The notes below the pieces were generated by a model. That model had not been told where the DNA came from and did no database searches. It saw only the letters and a list, made by a program, of their open reading frames with translations. Source: an uncultured Oscillospiraceae bacterium (lineage in GTDB: Bacteria; Bacillota; Clostridia; Oscillospirales; Oscillospiraceae). Taken from it: DNA of 38,606 bases. The stretch covers positions 1-38,606 of the forward strand of contig CATONV010000018.1 in NCBI GenBank assembly GCA_951801655.1, in the 5' to 3' direction. This document shows positions 23,151 to 31,970 of the stretch, piece by piece. Within the stretch, counting starts at the first letter, position 1. Each line of letters begins with the position of its first letter. The position numbers and the translations under genes are program-made.

Positions 23151-23180
23151 GAAAGATTTACCACGCTGTAATCAGTAAGG
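23151..23180 (+). repeat. Dispersed ~30-bp motif, copy 4
   Basis: GAAAGATTTACCACGCTGTA continuing ATCAGTAAGG, eight bases after the integrase 2 stop. Its position beside the integrase is what is expected of an attachment site, and it pairs with the copy at 16191. The rest of 23181-23266 shows no gene. Confidence 0.65.
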
Positions 23181-23266
23181 ATCGATCCCTTCGTCGCCCA
23201 AACCAACCGCGCCCTCGTAGCTACTGCGCCGCAAGGGGGTTCAAGTACGATTCAATTCCGTGTTAT

Positions 23267-24295
23267 TCAAAGGGTAAAGGCCTGTTGAAGCGCTTGGGTA
23301 CGCTTTTCCACCATGGCCTTTGATATCTCTTTGCCCGCGAAAAAATCAAATCCGTGGAAGGTACCCTTCACGTCCTCCAACTGTACCGCCACCCCCGCCG
23401 CCTCCAGCGCTTTGGCGTAGGCTGCCCCCTCGTCGTGGAGGCAGTCGAACTCCTCCACCTCCACATAGGCGGGCGGGAGGCCTGAGAGATCGTCTGACAG
23501 CATGGGCGCGGCATACTGGGGCATCCCGTGATCCCCATCCCGCAGGTATAGCTCCCACATCTTCCGATTCAGTTCCGCATTCCACAATGGGCTGTCCGTA
23601 TAGTTCTGCATGGAGGCTGTCTCCATCCGGCTGTCGGTAACCGGGTAGACCAGTAGCTGGAAGCACAGCTTTGAACCGCCCTCGTCCCGGGAGCGCAAGG
23701 CGCAAGCAGCGGCCAGGGTACCTCCGGCGCTGTCCCCGCCCACGGCGATCCGGGCCCGGTCAAGCCGCAGCTTTGGGGCGTTGTCCCACACCCAGCCCAG
23801 GGCGGCATAGCAGTCCTCAAAAGGTGTGGGGAAGGGGGCGGCGTCCGCCGTGCGGTAGTGGACGAACACCACCACGCACCGCGCACCCTGGGCGTACTGG
23901 GCGGCATAGCGGTGGATGTAGCCCACGTCTCGGACGCAGAACCCGCCGCCGTGGAAGTACACCAGGCAGGGGGCGGCCCAGTCCAGCCCCTCTGGGCGGT
24001 AGATCGTCAGCCGGACGGGCGTGCCGTCCGCCGCAAAAAACTGTATGCCAAAACGCTCCACCCCTTGGGGCAGGGCGGGCGGCATCAGCGCCATCCGGTC
24101 CAACGCCCGGTTGGCCAACTTCGCGGTCTCCAGGTTTACCGCCCAGCCGGGGACTGCCAGCTTGTTGACAAAGCGCAGCTCCTTCCGGATCGGGTATTTT
24201 TTGTCCCGGTGGGCGCACCACGCGCCGATCCCCGCGCCTGCCGCCAGCGCGGCCCAAGCCTTCTTCCTCACAGGTATCCGCCCCATTCTGGACAT
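23267..24295 (-). CDS. Alpha/beta hydrolase, HSL/esterase-lipase family
   Basis: About 342 residues when started at ATG 24295 (next in-frame ATG at 24286); the longer open frame to 24445 would run into the divergent gene. The oxyanion motif YFHGGGFCV, nucleophile elbow GGDSAGG, acid EEFDCLHDEG and base GTFHGFDFF give the full Ser-Asp-His triad of the hormone-sensitive-lipase group. A single hydrophobic segment near the N-terminus (AWAALAAGAGIGAWC) suggests membrane attachment. It would hydrolyse short-chain carboxylic esters; the substrate is unknown. It is divergent from the TauE fusion gene with a gap of about 55 bases, so both promoters share this space. GC-rich codon use separates it from the integrase block. 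Confidence 0.88.
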   Translation of the reverse strand: MSRMGRIPVRKKAWAALAAGAGIGAWCAHRDKKYPIRKELRFVNKLAVPGWAVNLETAKLANRALDRMALMPPALPQGVERFGIQFFAADGTPVRLTIYRPEGLDWAAPCLVYFHGGGFCVRDVGYIHRYAAQYAQGARCVVVFVHYRTADAAPFPTPFEDCYAALGWVWDNAPKLRLDRARIAVGGDSAGGTLAAACALRSRDEGGSKLCFQLLVYPVTDSRMETASMQNYTDSPLWNAELNRKMWELYLRDGDHGMPQYAAPMLSDDLSGLPPAYVEVEEFDCLHDEGAAYAKALEAAGVAVQLEDVKGTFHGFDFFAGKEISKAMVEKRTQALQQAFTL

Positions 24296-24350
24296 TTCGT
24301 CCGTTCCATGATACCATAAGGGGGCAGTTGAACGCAAGGAGCGGATGCGT

Positions 24351-25868
24351 ATGCTGGAGTATGTTTGGTATATCCTGGCCTCGGTGCTGGCCGGGGTGGG
24401 GACGGGGCTGGTGGGCCTGTCGGCGGCCACGGTGATGGTGCCCATCCTGATCGTGCTATGCCCCTCATTCGCCGGGGAGACGGGGGCTTATCAGGCCACC
24501 GCTATCGCTCTGGCCTCGGACATCCTGGGTTCCGCAGTCACCACCGCCACTTACATCCGCCACAAAAACATCGACCTGCGCCGGGGCTGGATCATGCTGG
24601 CCTGCATCATCGGGATGTGCACCGTGGGCAGCTTTGCCGCCTGGAAGGCCGGGAACGTGGTGCTGGGGGGCTTCACCCTGATCCTGACCTTCTGCATCGG
24701 CATCCGCTTCCTGGTGAAGCCCTCCACGGAGCGGGCAGACGCCGGGGCCAAAGGCGCGGCACTGGACTGGAAGGGCGTTGCCATCTCCCTGTTTTTCGGC
24801 ATGACCATCGGCTTCGGCACGGGCTTCGTGGGCTCCGGCGGCGGCATGATGATGCTGGTGGTGTTCACCGCCTTTCTGGGCATGGAACTGAAGGCCGCCG
24901 TGGGCACCAGCACCTTCATCATGACTTTCACCGCGCTCATCGCCTCGGTGAGCCATATCCTCATCCACCCCGCCATCCTGCTGGAGCGGTGGCCGGTTCT
25001 GATCCTGTGCATGACAGTGGCCACGGCGGCGTCCCTGGCCTCTGCCCGGTTCGCAAACCGGGTGGACAGCCGCACCGTAGGGCTGGTGACGGGGGTGGTG
25101 CTCACCCTGCTGGGCGGGGCACTGATTTTGCTCCACTACTGGGATCTCATTACCGCCCACCCCCTGATTTTGGCTGCCCTGAAATGCTTCGGGGAGTACC
25201 TGCTGTTCATTGTCCCGGCGGCGCTGGTCCTGATCGCCCTCCACTTCGCGGCCCATATCCCCAAGGTGGTGTTCCGCAAGCTGCTCCACCTGCCCGCCTT
25301 CTGCTCGGCTGCCGTGGTGGTATGGCGGGCGGACTGTTGGCAGGCGGCCAGCCTGACGCTGGCGCTGTTCGCCGCCATTGTCTACCCGGCGCTGCACCTG
25401 TGCGAGCGTTGGCAGGGTTACGGCGGGCTGTTTGTGGAGAAGAAGCCGGGGGAGATCAAAAAGAGCCTGCTCCTGCTGTTCCTTACCGACGCGGCCCTGG
25501 TGGCCTTGTGCTGGGGGGCGTTCGATCTACCCTGGGCGGCGGTGACGGCCATCCTCATGTGGGGCAGCGGGGACGGCGCGGCGGCGCTGGCGGGGCACCG
25601 CTTTGGCAAGCACCACGTCCACCTGCCCCTGGCCGATCCGAAAAAGACCTGGGAGGGTTCCGCCGCCATGGTGTTTGTATCGGCGTTGGTGGGAACGGTC
25701 TCCATGCTGGTCATGACGGCCATGCCATGGTATCAATGCCTGCTGTTCGCGCTGGTTGCGGCCATCCCCGGGGCGTATACTGAACTGATTTCCCGGGGCG
25801 GCAACGACACGGTGACGGTGCCGGTGGCGAATACGGCGGTGCTGCTGGGGATTTCACTGCTGCTCTGA
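24351..25868 (+). CDS. TauE/SafE permease fused to a polyprenol-kinase/CdsA-like membrane domain
   Basis: About 505 residues; ATG 24351 is preferred over ATG 24345 because AAGGAG at 24336-24341 is then 9 bases away. Residues 1-265 are a TauE/SafE sulfite/organic-anion exporter: two repeats, GVGTGLVGLSAATVMVPIL and GFGTGFVGSGGGMMMLVVF, each starting a membrane bundle. Residues 280-505 form a second polytopic domain with RKLLHLP, GSGDGAAALAGHRFGKHH, PKKTWEGSAAM and AYTELISRGGNDTVTVPVAN, the conserved blocks of the dolichol/phytol kinase and phosphatidate cytidylyltransferase superfamily. The joined frame is uninterrupted. The combination suggests coupling of anion export with CTP-dependent lipid phosphorylation, but no function is established. 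Confidence 0.8.
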   Translation: MLEYVWYILASVLAGVGTGLVGLSAATVMVPILIVLCPSFAGETGAYQATAIALASDILGSAVTTATYIRHKNIDLRRGWIMLACIIGMCTVGSFAAWKAGNVVLGGFTLILTFCIGIRFLVKPSTERADAGAKGAALDWKGVAISLFFGMTIGFGTGFVGSGGGMMMLVVFTAFLGMELKAAVGTSTFIMTFTALIASVSHILIHPAILLERWPVLILCMTVATAASLASARFANRVDSRTVGLVTGVVLTLLGGALILLHYWDLITAHPLILAALKCFGEYLLFIVPAALVLIALHFAAHIPKVVFRKLLHLPAFCSAAVVVWRADCWQAASLTLALFAAIVYPALHLCERWQGYGGLFVEKKPGEIKKSLLLLFLTDAALVALCWGAFDLPWAAVTAILMWGSGDGAAALAGHRFGKHHVHLPLADPKKTWEGSAAMVFVSALVGTVSMLVMTAMPWYQCLLFALVAAIPGAYTELISRGGNDTVTVPVANTAVLLGISLLL

Positions 25869-25876
25869 CAAAGCGG

Positions 25877-25912
25877 ACGAGACCCACCCCTTGCTCCAGG
25901 GGCGGGTCTCGT
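25877..25912. terminator. Bidirectional terminator between convergent genes
   Basis: ACGAGACCC-A-CCCC at 25877-25890 pairs with GGGG-C-GGGTCTCGT at 25899-25912, one mismatch, followed by TTTTCTTT. It serves the TauE fusion gene and the opposing YyaL-type gene. Confidence 0.8.
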
Positions 25913-25918
25913 TTTCTT

Positions 25919-27916
25919 TCAAGGCCGATCCAAAAGGGCTGCCAACTCCGGGATGCTGGCCACAGGCTGGGCGCAGGCCCCGTCCCGGCACAGGTAGTAC
26001 CGCGCCCCCTGAGTGGGCACGGGGTACTCCCTGGTGAACGGGGCCGGCTCTACCAGGGAAGCGGCGTTTTCCGGGGTCTTGCCCAGCACCGTCAGCCCCG
26101 GGCGGGGTGTTTCTCGCAGAAAGGCCCGCAATTCCTCCGGTATCTCATGTGCTGTGACCACCAGCTCAGCGGTCGGCCACAAAGCTTCCAGTAAAGTCAG
26201 CATGGCAAAGCTGTGTCCGGCGGGATAGCCATCCGCCGCCCCGGCCAGCCAGGACAATTGGAGCTCCGCCGCCTCCCACCACCGCCCCTCCCCGGTGAGC
26301 CGCGCCAGCCGGGACAGCACCAGCGCCGCCGCGGAATTTCCTGAACGGCATGGCCCCGTCATAGGCTTCCTTGGTCCGGGTCAAAAGCTGCTCCCCATCC
26401 GAGGCATAGGGGTAGAAGCCGCCCTGTTCCCAGTCAAAAAAGTATTGCTGCATCATGTCCGCCAGTCCGGCGGCACGGGTCAGGTACGCCGCGTCAAATG
26501 TCACGCCGTACAGCTCCAGCAGCCCCAGGCGTAAAAGGCGTAGTCGTCCAGCTTGCCGGGGTGGGCAGCGTCCCCGTCCCGCCAGCGGGCCAGCAGCCGT
26601 CCGTCCGGGCCGGTGAGCCGTTCCGCCAGGAAGTCCGCCGTCCGGCGGGCGGCGTCCAGATACCGGGGCTCGTCCAGCACCAGGCCCACCCGGGCCAGTG
26701 CCGCCAGTGCCAGCCCGTTCCAGGCGGTGAGCACCTTGTCGTCCCGGTGGAGGGCCGTCCGGCCCAGGCGGTAGGCGTACACTTTTTCCCGCAGGGCGTC
26801 CACCCCCTCCGGCTCCCGGTCAAAGTGCGGCTGTCCCAGGAGGTTGGGGATGCTTTTGCCCTCAAAATTGCCTGCCGGGGTGACGCCGTACCACCGGCAG
26901 AAGTGCTCCGCATCTGCCCTGCTCAAAACGGAGACCAACTCGTCCGGGGCCAAGACATAGTATTTTCCCTCCACGCCCCCGCTGTCCGCGTCCTGCCCGC
27001 AGCACAGGCCCCCCTGGGGATCGGACAGCTCCCGCAGCACATAGTCCAGGGTGCGGCGGGCGGTCTGCCCATACAGCGGGCGGCGGGTGTGCTGGAACGC
27101 CTCAGTATAGGCCAGGGCCAGCAGGGCGTTGTCATAGAGCATCTTCTCAAAATGGGGAACCAGCCAGCGTTCGTCGGTGGAGTACCGTGAAAATCCGCCG
27201 CCTACGTGGTCGAACAGCCCGCCCCGGTACATGGCCTCCAGGGTGCGCAGGGCCATTTCCCGGGCGTGGCCGTCTCCGGTGAGCTGTGCGTACTGCAGCA
27301 GAAAAATCAAGTTGTGGGGCGTGGGGAATTTGGGCGTAGGGCCGAAGCCACCCCATTGCGGGTCAAAGCTCCGGGCAAACAGGTCAGCCGCCTGCCGTAC
27401 CAGTTTCCGGCTGGGCGCGCCGGGTCGGTGTTCCGCCTCCCGCCGCAGGTGGGCGGTGAGGGTCTCGCCGGCGGCCAGCACCCCCGCCCGGTTCTCCCGC
27501 CACAGGCGGGCGGCCTCGCCCAGCAAGTGAAGGAGCTGGGTTCTGGGTAGGTAAGTGCCTGCCCAAAAGGGCTTTTGATCCGGGGCCAGCAGCACCGTCA
27601 GCGGCCAGCCGCCCGAGCCGTTCATGGCCACGCACGCCGCCATATACACCGCGTCCACGTCGGGCCGCTCCTCCCGATCCACCTTGACCGGGAGGAAGTC
27701 CTTGTTAACGGCCCGCGCCACCGCCTCATCCTCAAAGGACTCGTGGGCCATAACGTGGCACCAGTGGCAGGTGGAGTAGCCAATACTGAGAAAAACGGGA
27801 CGGTCCAGACGCACGGCTTCCTCAAACACCTCCAGCCCCCAGGGGTGCCAGTCCACCGGGTTGTCCGCGTGCTGGAGAAGATAGGGGGAGTGTTCCATAC
27901 TCAGGCGGTTGCTCAT
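25919..27916 (-). pseudogene. yyaL: YyaL/DUF255 thioredoxin-like protein, broken by two frameshifts
   Basis: Starting at ATG 27916 (GGAAAGGAGCACCC ahead), the protein begins like all YyaL/spermatogenesis-associated-20 proteins: [19 protein letters not shown] and [16 protein letters not shown] (thioredoxin-like CHWC), then an alpha/alpha six-hairpin-glycosidase-like domain ([20 protein letters not shown]). At about 26525 one base is missing: the frame reads [14 protein letters not shown], while the next frame continues [14 protein letters not shown]. At about 26343 one T is extra: the frame turns from YDGAMP to FRKFRG, whereas SGNSAAALVLSRL continues in the first frame. The -1 and +1 changes offset one another, so about 60 codons are misread and an in-frame stop arises. 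Either a recent pseudogene or two sequencing errors. Confidence 0.85.
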
Positions 27917-27965
27917 GGGTGCTCCTTTCCGGCCCTCAGAGGGCCCAGCAGCTTGATAGGTGCAG

Positions 27966-27989
27966 TATTTGCCGTCCGGCGGGCAAATA
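27966..27989 (-). terminator. Hairpin after the short-chain dehydrogenase gene
   Basis: TATTTGCC and GGCAAATA flank an 8-base GC-rich loop, directly beyond the dehydrogenase stop. There is no long T-run, so it may allow read-through into the YyaL-type gene. Confidence 0.45.
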
Positions 27990-27990
27990 T

Positions 27991-28878
27991 TTAACCGCCC
28001 ACAATGGTGCCGCCGTTGGGGTGGAGCACCTGTCCGGTCATGTAGCTGGAGTCGTCCGAGGCCAGGAACACATAGCAGGGGGCAACTTCGCAGGGCTGGC
28101 CCGCCCGGAGCATGGGCACCTTGGAGGTGCCGGAACCGAAGGTGCGCACCTCCTCCGCCGAGTAGGAGGCGGGGATCAGCGGTGTCCAGATGGGGCCGGG
28201 GGCCACGGCGTTCACCCGGATACCCTGATCTACCAGGGACAGGGCCAGGGAGCGGGTGAGGGCCACGATGGCCCCCTTTGTGGCGCTGTAATCGATGAGG
28301 TCTTTGTTGCCCTGGTAGGCGGTGACGGAGGTGGTGTTGATGATAGAACTGCCTTCGCGCAGATGGGGCAGGGCCGCTTGGATCAGGTAGAAAAAAGAGT
28401 ACACGTTGTTCTGGAACACCAGCGAAAGCTGTTCCCGGGAGATATCCAGGATATTGCGCCGGATGAATTGGACGGCGTGGTTGTTCACCAGGATGTCCAA
28501 CCCGCCGAAGCGCTCCACTGTCCGCTCCACGCAATCTTTGGTAAAAGCCGGGTCCTTCAGGTCGCCCCGGAGGAGCAGACATTCGCCGCCCAGTTGGCGG
28601 ACGCGTTCAGCGGTCTCCTGGGCGTCCCGATCCTCATCGTAGTAGGCGATGGCCACCTTTGCCCCCTCTTTGGCAAAGGCGTAGGTCACCGCGCGCCCGA
28701 TCCCGCTGTCCCCGCCGGTGACCAGGGCCGTGCGGCCAGCCAGCCTGGGGCCAGACGATCCGCACTCCGAGATAGGGCGTGGATTCATCTGATACTCCAA
28801 GCCGGGCTGCTGGTTCTGATGCTGCGGCGGAAAGCTGCGGGGCGCGGTCTGTCCGAAGGGACAATTTTGACATTCCAT
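27991..28878 (-). CDS. Short-chain dehydrogenase/reductase (general-stress type)
   Basis: A 295-residue NAD(P)-dependent oxidoreductase with GGAAGGAGGG ahead of the ATG. The N-terminal ~40 residues ([10 protein letters not shown], then [13 protein letters not shown]) are the proline-rich lead typical of the YdaD/YhdF/YhxC group. The Rossmann motif [11 protein letters not shown] binds the cofactor; NNHAVQ replaces the usual NNAG-type block; the catalytic set is Ser in NTTSV, Tyr and Lys in YSATKGA. Members of this group are stress-induced in Bacillus, with natural substrate unknown. It lies upstream of the YyaL-type gene in the same direction with 74 bases between, so a shared transcript is possible. 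Confidence 0.9.
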   Translation of the reverse strand: MECQNCPFGQTAPRSFPPQHQNQQPGLEYQMNPRPISECGSSGPRLAGRTALVTGGDSGIGRAVTYAFAKEGAKVAIAYYDEDRDAQETAERVRQLGGECLLLRGDLKDPAFTKDCVERTVERFGGLDILVNNHAVQFIRRNILDISREQLSLVFQNNVYSFFYLIQAALPHLREGSSIINTTSVTAYQGNKDLIDYSATKGAIVALTRSLALSLVDQGIRVNAVAPGPIWTPLIPASYSAEEVRTFGSGTSKVPMLRAGQPCEVAPCYVFLASDDSSYMTGQVLHPNGGTIVGG

Positions 28879-29116
28879 AAAAAATCCCTCCTTCCGCCCA
28901 TTTTATGGCAGATGAGGGAGGGGAGTGCAGAGAGAATATGTCGGTGCAGTACCATCTAAAAATATTTCGCAGACTACTGTGCATGAACAAGGTTATGGAA
29001 GCCAAACGCCCGCCCTGCCCCCAGCCGGGGGCAGATTTTTTCTGTCTGTGGTCATTTATGTGGTCAAGGAGAAAAGTTGGAAATTGATATCGTAGAAAAA
29101 GTGATTGGAATAAAAG

Positions 29117-29152
29117 AAAACCGACGGAAATCAAATGATTTCCGTCGGTTTT
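29117..29152. terminator. Perfect 17-bp hairpin, covarying with the left copy
   Basis: Arms 29117-29133 and 29136-29152 are exact complements around AA. Relative to 2456-2491 three stem pairs differ (C-G to A-T twice and T-A to C-G), each with the matching change on the other arm, showing selection for pairing. Confidence 0.7.
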
Positions 29153-29153
29153 A

Positions 29154-29198
29154 TGGTGGAGACTACAGAACTCGAATCTGTGACCTCTTGCGTGTGAA
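29154..29198 (-). other. tRNA-Val(CAC)-like 3' half, second copy
   Basis: Identical over 45 bp to 2493-2537. On the minus strand it runs from the anticodon loop through an intact T-arm to CCA. No 5' half lies next to it. Confidence 0.7.
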
Positions 29199-29329
29199 GA
29201 TTCGTATGAACATAAAATTGGTGCTTTTGTGTCCGTTTGGCGCTGTTTAGCCGGCATGGGGTTGCTTTTTAGCGCAGCCCTGTTCATTGTTTCCATCCGC
29301 TCGTTTCGCGGTCTGGGTCGGAGTATGGG

Positions 29330-29626
29330 TCAGCCTACTTCGCGGAGAGGGTCATCCACCACCGGACAGGACTCATACATTTCGCAGGGGTCAAAATCAA
29401 TACAGGTGCGGGGATCCCGCGTGCCATCCATGTCCCAGGCGACAGCATCGTTGAGGACAATCAAATGAATGTGGAAAAAGTCCTCATTCTGTAGCGGAAG
29501 AAACACACCGCCCTGTTCGATTAGCGTCTTCGCGTCGAAACGCCGCACCGTTCCATCATGGAAGTAAGTGTAAACAATATAGTCCTCGCCAGCCACAGCT
29601 TGGGTGACTTTAGGGATGATATCCAT
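29330..29626 (-). CDS. DUF2442-domain protein
   Basis: A 98-residue protein started at ATG 29626 behind AAAGGAGTG. IPKVTQAVAGEDYIVYTYFH, then DGTVRRFDAKTLI and WDMDGTRDPRTCIDFDPCEM, match DUF2442, a small beta domain that binds the DUF4160 partner or DNA in many small two-gene units. It overlaps the end of the DUF4160 remnant upstream, the usual order for such pairs, which have been proposed as toxin-antitoxin-like modules. The C-terminal YESCPVVDDP adds a Cys-containing tail. Confidence 0.75.
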   Translation of the reverse strand: MDIIPKVTQAVAGEDYIVYTYFHDGTVRRFDAKTLIEQGGVFLPLQNEDFFHIHLIVLNDAVAWDMDGTRDPRTCIDFDPCEMYESCPVVDDPLREVG

Positions 29627-29912
29627 AAGAAACACTCCTTTCAAGCCAGCGGGGCAATATGGTTGGTTTGGTATCCTTGGAGAGTTCCCAGTTCTGCATG
29701 AGTTCATCCCTGTGAAGCTCACACCAGGCCAAAATCAATTTCAACTGGCGGGAGGGGAGGGCACCGCGGATGACATAGCCGCCTTGGATGTCGATCAATG
29801 CCCTTATAGTCCACATATTCCGCATGGAAATGGGGTGGGTTAATGTCTCCTTCCTCACGATTGTAGTAATAGTACAAGGTGAACAAAAGAATGCCGCAAA
29901 GATATATGCCAC
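29610..29912 (-). pseudogene. DUF4160 gene broken by a frameshift
   Basis: On the minus strand two frames together give a DUF4160 protein. One frame reads LYYYYNREEGDINPPHFHAE and YVDYK, the hallmark NPPHFHAEY block; the other continues ALIDIQGGYVIRGALPSRQL and LILAWCELHRDELMQNWELS. They join near 29800, where one surplus G after TATAAG shifts the frame. The start is also unclear, as no ATG with a ribosome site stands ahead of the first part. Its DUF2442 partner downstream is intact, so the pair is probably inactive or the break is a sequencing error. Confidence 0.75.
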
Positions 29913-30506
29913 CCTATTGCCGACTGGGTCAGCTATTATAGCAATGACTATACACTATTTTTATTAAACATTTTGATGCGGCTATAATCCAAAAAGCACG
30001 GGCGGCAGTTTTACAACAAAACTGTGTTTTTTAATATTTTTATGTTATAAGCAAGTTTACCTCATCCAAGACGAGCATACAAGAAGGGCAACGAAAAATA
30101 GAGCTGCGAGACGCGAATATCTGCCCACCGCTTGGCGAGGGGGGAGCCCTGCATCAGATGGCGGGGTATATATGAACAAAACGAAACAGAACAGATAAAA
30201 CCCACTCCCTTCTGCCGAAGGGGCATCAGCGCAAACCGGCAGAGGCCGGTATATTTCACTTGATATTGACACAGATGCAACGGGAACGTTTTGCCGTTGA
30301 TGTTTTGCGCTCGGTATGATATTATTATAATTACGGCTAAAAAATCGCGAACCAAAATCCTGTAATTTTGCAACGTCCACCGCGTATGCCCATTCAGGAC
30401 AGTTCTTTCATAATTGTCAGTAGTCATTGCGAAACTGCTCACACTTTTTCTAGACGCAAGAATTATGCAGAATCTGCCCACCAAATGGAGATAGGAGAGA
30501 AAAGCT
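29913..30506. other. 594-base gene-free stretch with one terminator-like hairpin
   Basis: CAGTTTT/AAAACTG at 30006-30024 followed by GTTTTTT resembles a terminator, and a TATAAT lies just upstream at about 29982, but no gene joins them. A promoter-like TTGATG, 17 bases, TATTAT at about 30297-30325 could serve the gene at 30507. The open frames here have no recognisable protein character, and I see nothing else. Confidence 0.4.
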
Positions 30507-31970
30507 TTGGGGAAAGAGCGATTGTTTGAAGCAAAGGAAAGGGCGGAACGCGGTAAAACCGCTTTGGATGCCCACGAAATGAGATGCCGGGAAATGTTTG
30601 ATGAAATTGAACGTGGCGAGAGCGTCTATATCAGCGTTGACCGCCAGATTATGGAGGGCGAGGTGGAAAATGCGTACGCAAACGAGGTAACCGCCGGGGA
30701 TGGACAGTGTGTCCGTGTCTCACTACTGTCGGATCAAATGCTTACATATGACGGCGCAATGTTTGAAACCAGGGACAAAGCAGAACTTTTGAATAAATAC
30801 AAGCCCTATTTTGCGAGTTTTATTGTGCCGCTGGAGGAAAACAGCCTGCATGAGATCGCGGGTCTGGGCCGCGAGTGGCACATTGGTCAGTTTATAAGCA
30901 ATGAGAAATCAAATGAAAATGATGAGATTTTGCCAGGTGCGGTTTTACTAAACGGAATCCTGGAGACAAGCGCAAGCCCTGTCAGCTATTTGGAAGGGAA
31001 ACTACTGGTATTCAGAAACAAAGCGATCAGCCCATCCCTGCTGGGCCGGATCAACCGCACGTATAATCCAAAAAATTTCACGTTTACAAACAGCGGGGAT
31101 ATTGAAAGTATATTGCAAGCCGCCTGGGATCGGGATATCCTGAACAAGATCGATATTTACAACGTAGGCCACGGAAACGCCGATTATATACGGGGCACAC
31201 ATCATAGAATCCTATATGACGTCGGATATAATTATCGTTCCCTTCCGCAGCAGCGCATGGGCAAGTATCAGAAAGCAGCTGCCGCGATCCGACATTTGAA
31301 GCCGGACTGCGTGATTTTATCCCATTGGGATTTGGATCATATCATTGGATGCACCTATGCTGAACAGGATATATTTGTCAGGAAATGGATCGCGCCACAT
31401 CTGGTGTCAAGCAAGGATAAAAAAGCGTCGTCCAATTCTGTGCGCCTTGCACAGTACCTGAATATTCTAGGCAGCCTCTGCCTCGTGGACAGGGATCAGC
31501 CTGATAAGCTCATCGCAACGGTTTCCTGTGCCGGCCAGGTGAAAATAAAGGTATGGCTGGGGAGCGGCACAAGCGCCCTGACCGCAAAAAACAGGGAGGG
31601 GTTGCTCATAGAGATTCTGCACAAGAGTGGGGCATACCCCCACGTACTGCTAGCTGGCGACGTGCCATACCAGTGTATGCCCAATCATATACTGCAAAAT
31701 CCCATTGACTTTATGCACGTGCCCCACCACTGCTCTAAGATGGAATTAAGCAGGCTGAAAAAAATACCTGGCGGCGGGGCCTGCGCGGTGATCTCTACAA
31801 ATCGCAAAAAGGATAAAAAGCTTAATTGCGATGCGTGCCATTATTGTAGATTGAAAGATAAATACACGAGTGTAGTTGCCACAATAGAGCATCCATCAGG
31901 AAACGATGCGGAAAATCTATCCGTTGAGATCAGTTATAGCAAGTCGGGCATAACACATAGCTTGCGGTAG
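30507..31970 (+). CDS. MBL-fold metallohydrolase, ComEC-C-terminal-like
   Basis: A 487-residue soluble protein started at TTG 30507 with AGGAGA 8 bases ahead. The first ~210 residues are charged and unrecognised. From about residue 212, IDIYNVGHGNADYIRG and RILYDVGYNY open a metallo-beta-lactamase fold, and LSHWDLDHIIG at about residue 271 is its HxDxDH metal site. Later blocks HVLLAGDVPYQCM and DFMHVPHHCSK supply the remaining metal ligands. The arrangement matches the nuclease-like MBL domain found at the end of ComEC and in stand-alone relatives. Hydrolysis of nucleic acid or nucleotides is thus likely. It stands alone and converges on the membrane operon; several such genes belong to defence loci, which is only suggestive here. 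Confidence 0.8.
   Translation: MGKERLFEAKERAERGKTALDAHEMRCREMFDEIERGESVYISVDRQIMEGEVENAYANEVTAGDGQCVRVSLLSDQMLTYDGAMFETRDKAELLNKYKPYFASFIVPLEENSLHEIAGLGREWHIGQFISNEKSNENDEILPGAVLLNGILETSASPVSYLEGKLLVFRNKAISPSLLGRINRTYNPKNFTFTNSGDIESILQAAWDRDILNKIDIYNVGHGNADYIRGTHHRILYDVGYNYRSLPQQRMGKYQKAAAAIRHLKPDCVILSHWDLDHIIGCTYAEQDIFVRKWIAPHLVSSKDKKASSNSVRLAQYLNILGSLCLVDRDQPDKLIATVSCAGQVKIKVWLGSGTSALTAKNREGLLIEILHKSGAYPHVLLAGDVPYQCMPNHILQNPIDFMHVPHHCSKMELSRLKKIPGGGACAVISTNRKKDKKLNCDACHYCRLKDKYTSVVATIEHPSGNDAENLSVEISYSKSGITHSLR

Larger units (their letters stand above)
29016..29198 (+). repeat. Right copy of ~180-bp att-like direct repeat
   Basis: Same order as 2357-2537: CTGCCCCC/GGGGGCAG terminator with T-run (about 29015-29040), the motif CTGTGGTCATTTATGTGGTC at 29046-29065, a spacer, a perfect 17-bp hairpin and the 45-bp tRNA-like segment. 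Beyond 29198 the sequence departs from the left copy at once, as expected at an integration boundary. Confidence 0.75.

Noticed and set aside
24365-25783. 472-residue open frame overlapping the TauE fusion
   Set aside because: Gly/Arg/His-rich frame shadow caused by high GC; the overlapping frame has clear TauE and kinase motifs.
26501-28582. A 693-residue gene extending from the YyaL frame through the dehydrogenase
   Set aside because: The N-terminal ~220 residues are an out-of-frame shadow of the dehydrogenase; the true start is the ATG at 27916.
30057-30484. Two overlapping minus-strand open frames of 107 and 140 residues
   Set aside because: No ribosome site, no family pattern and mutually overlapping frames; treated as noncoding.
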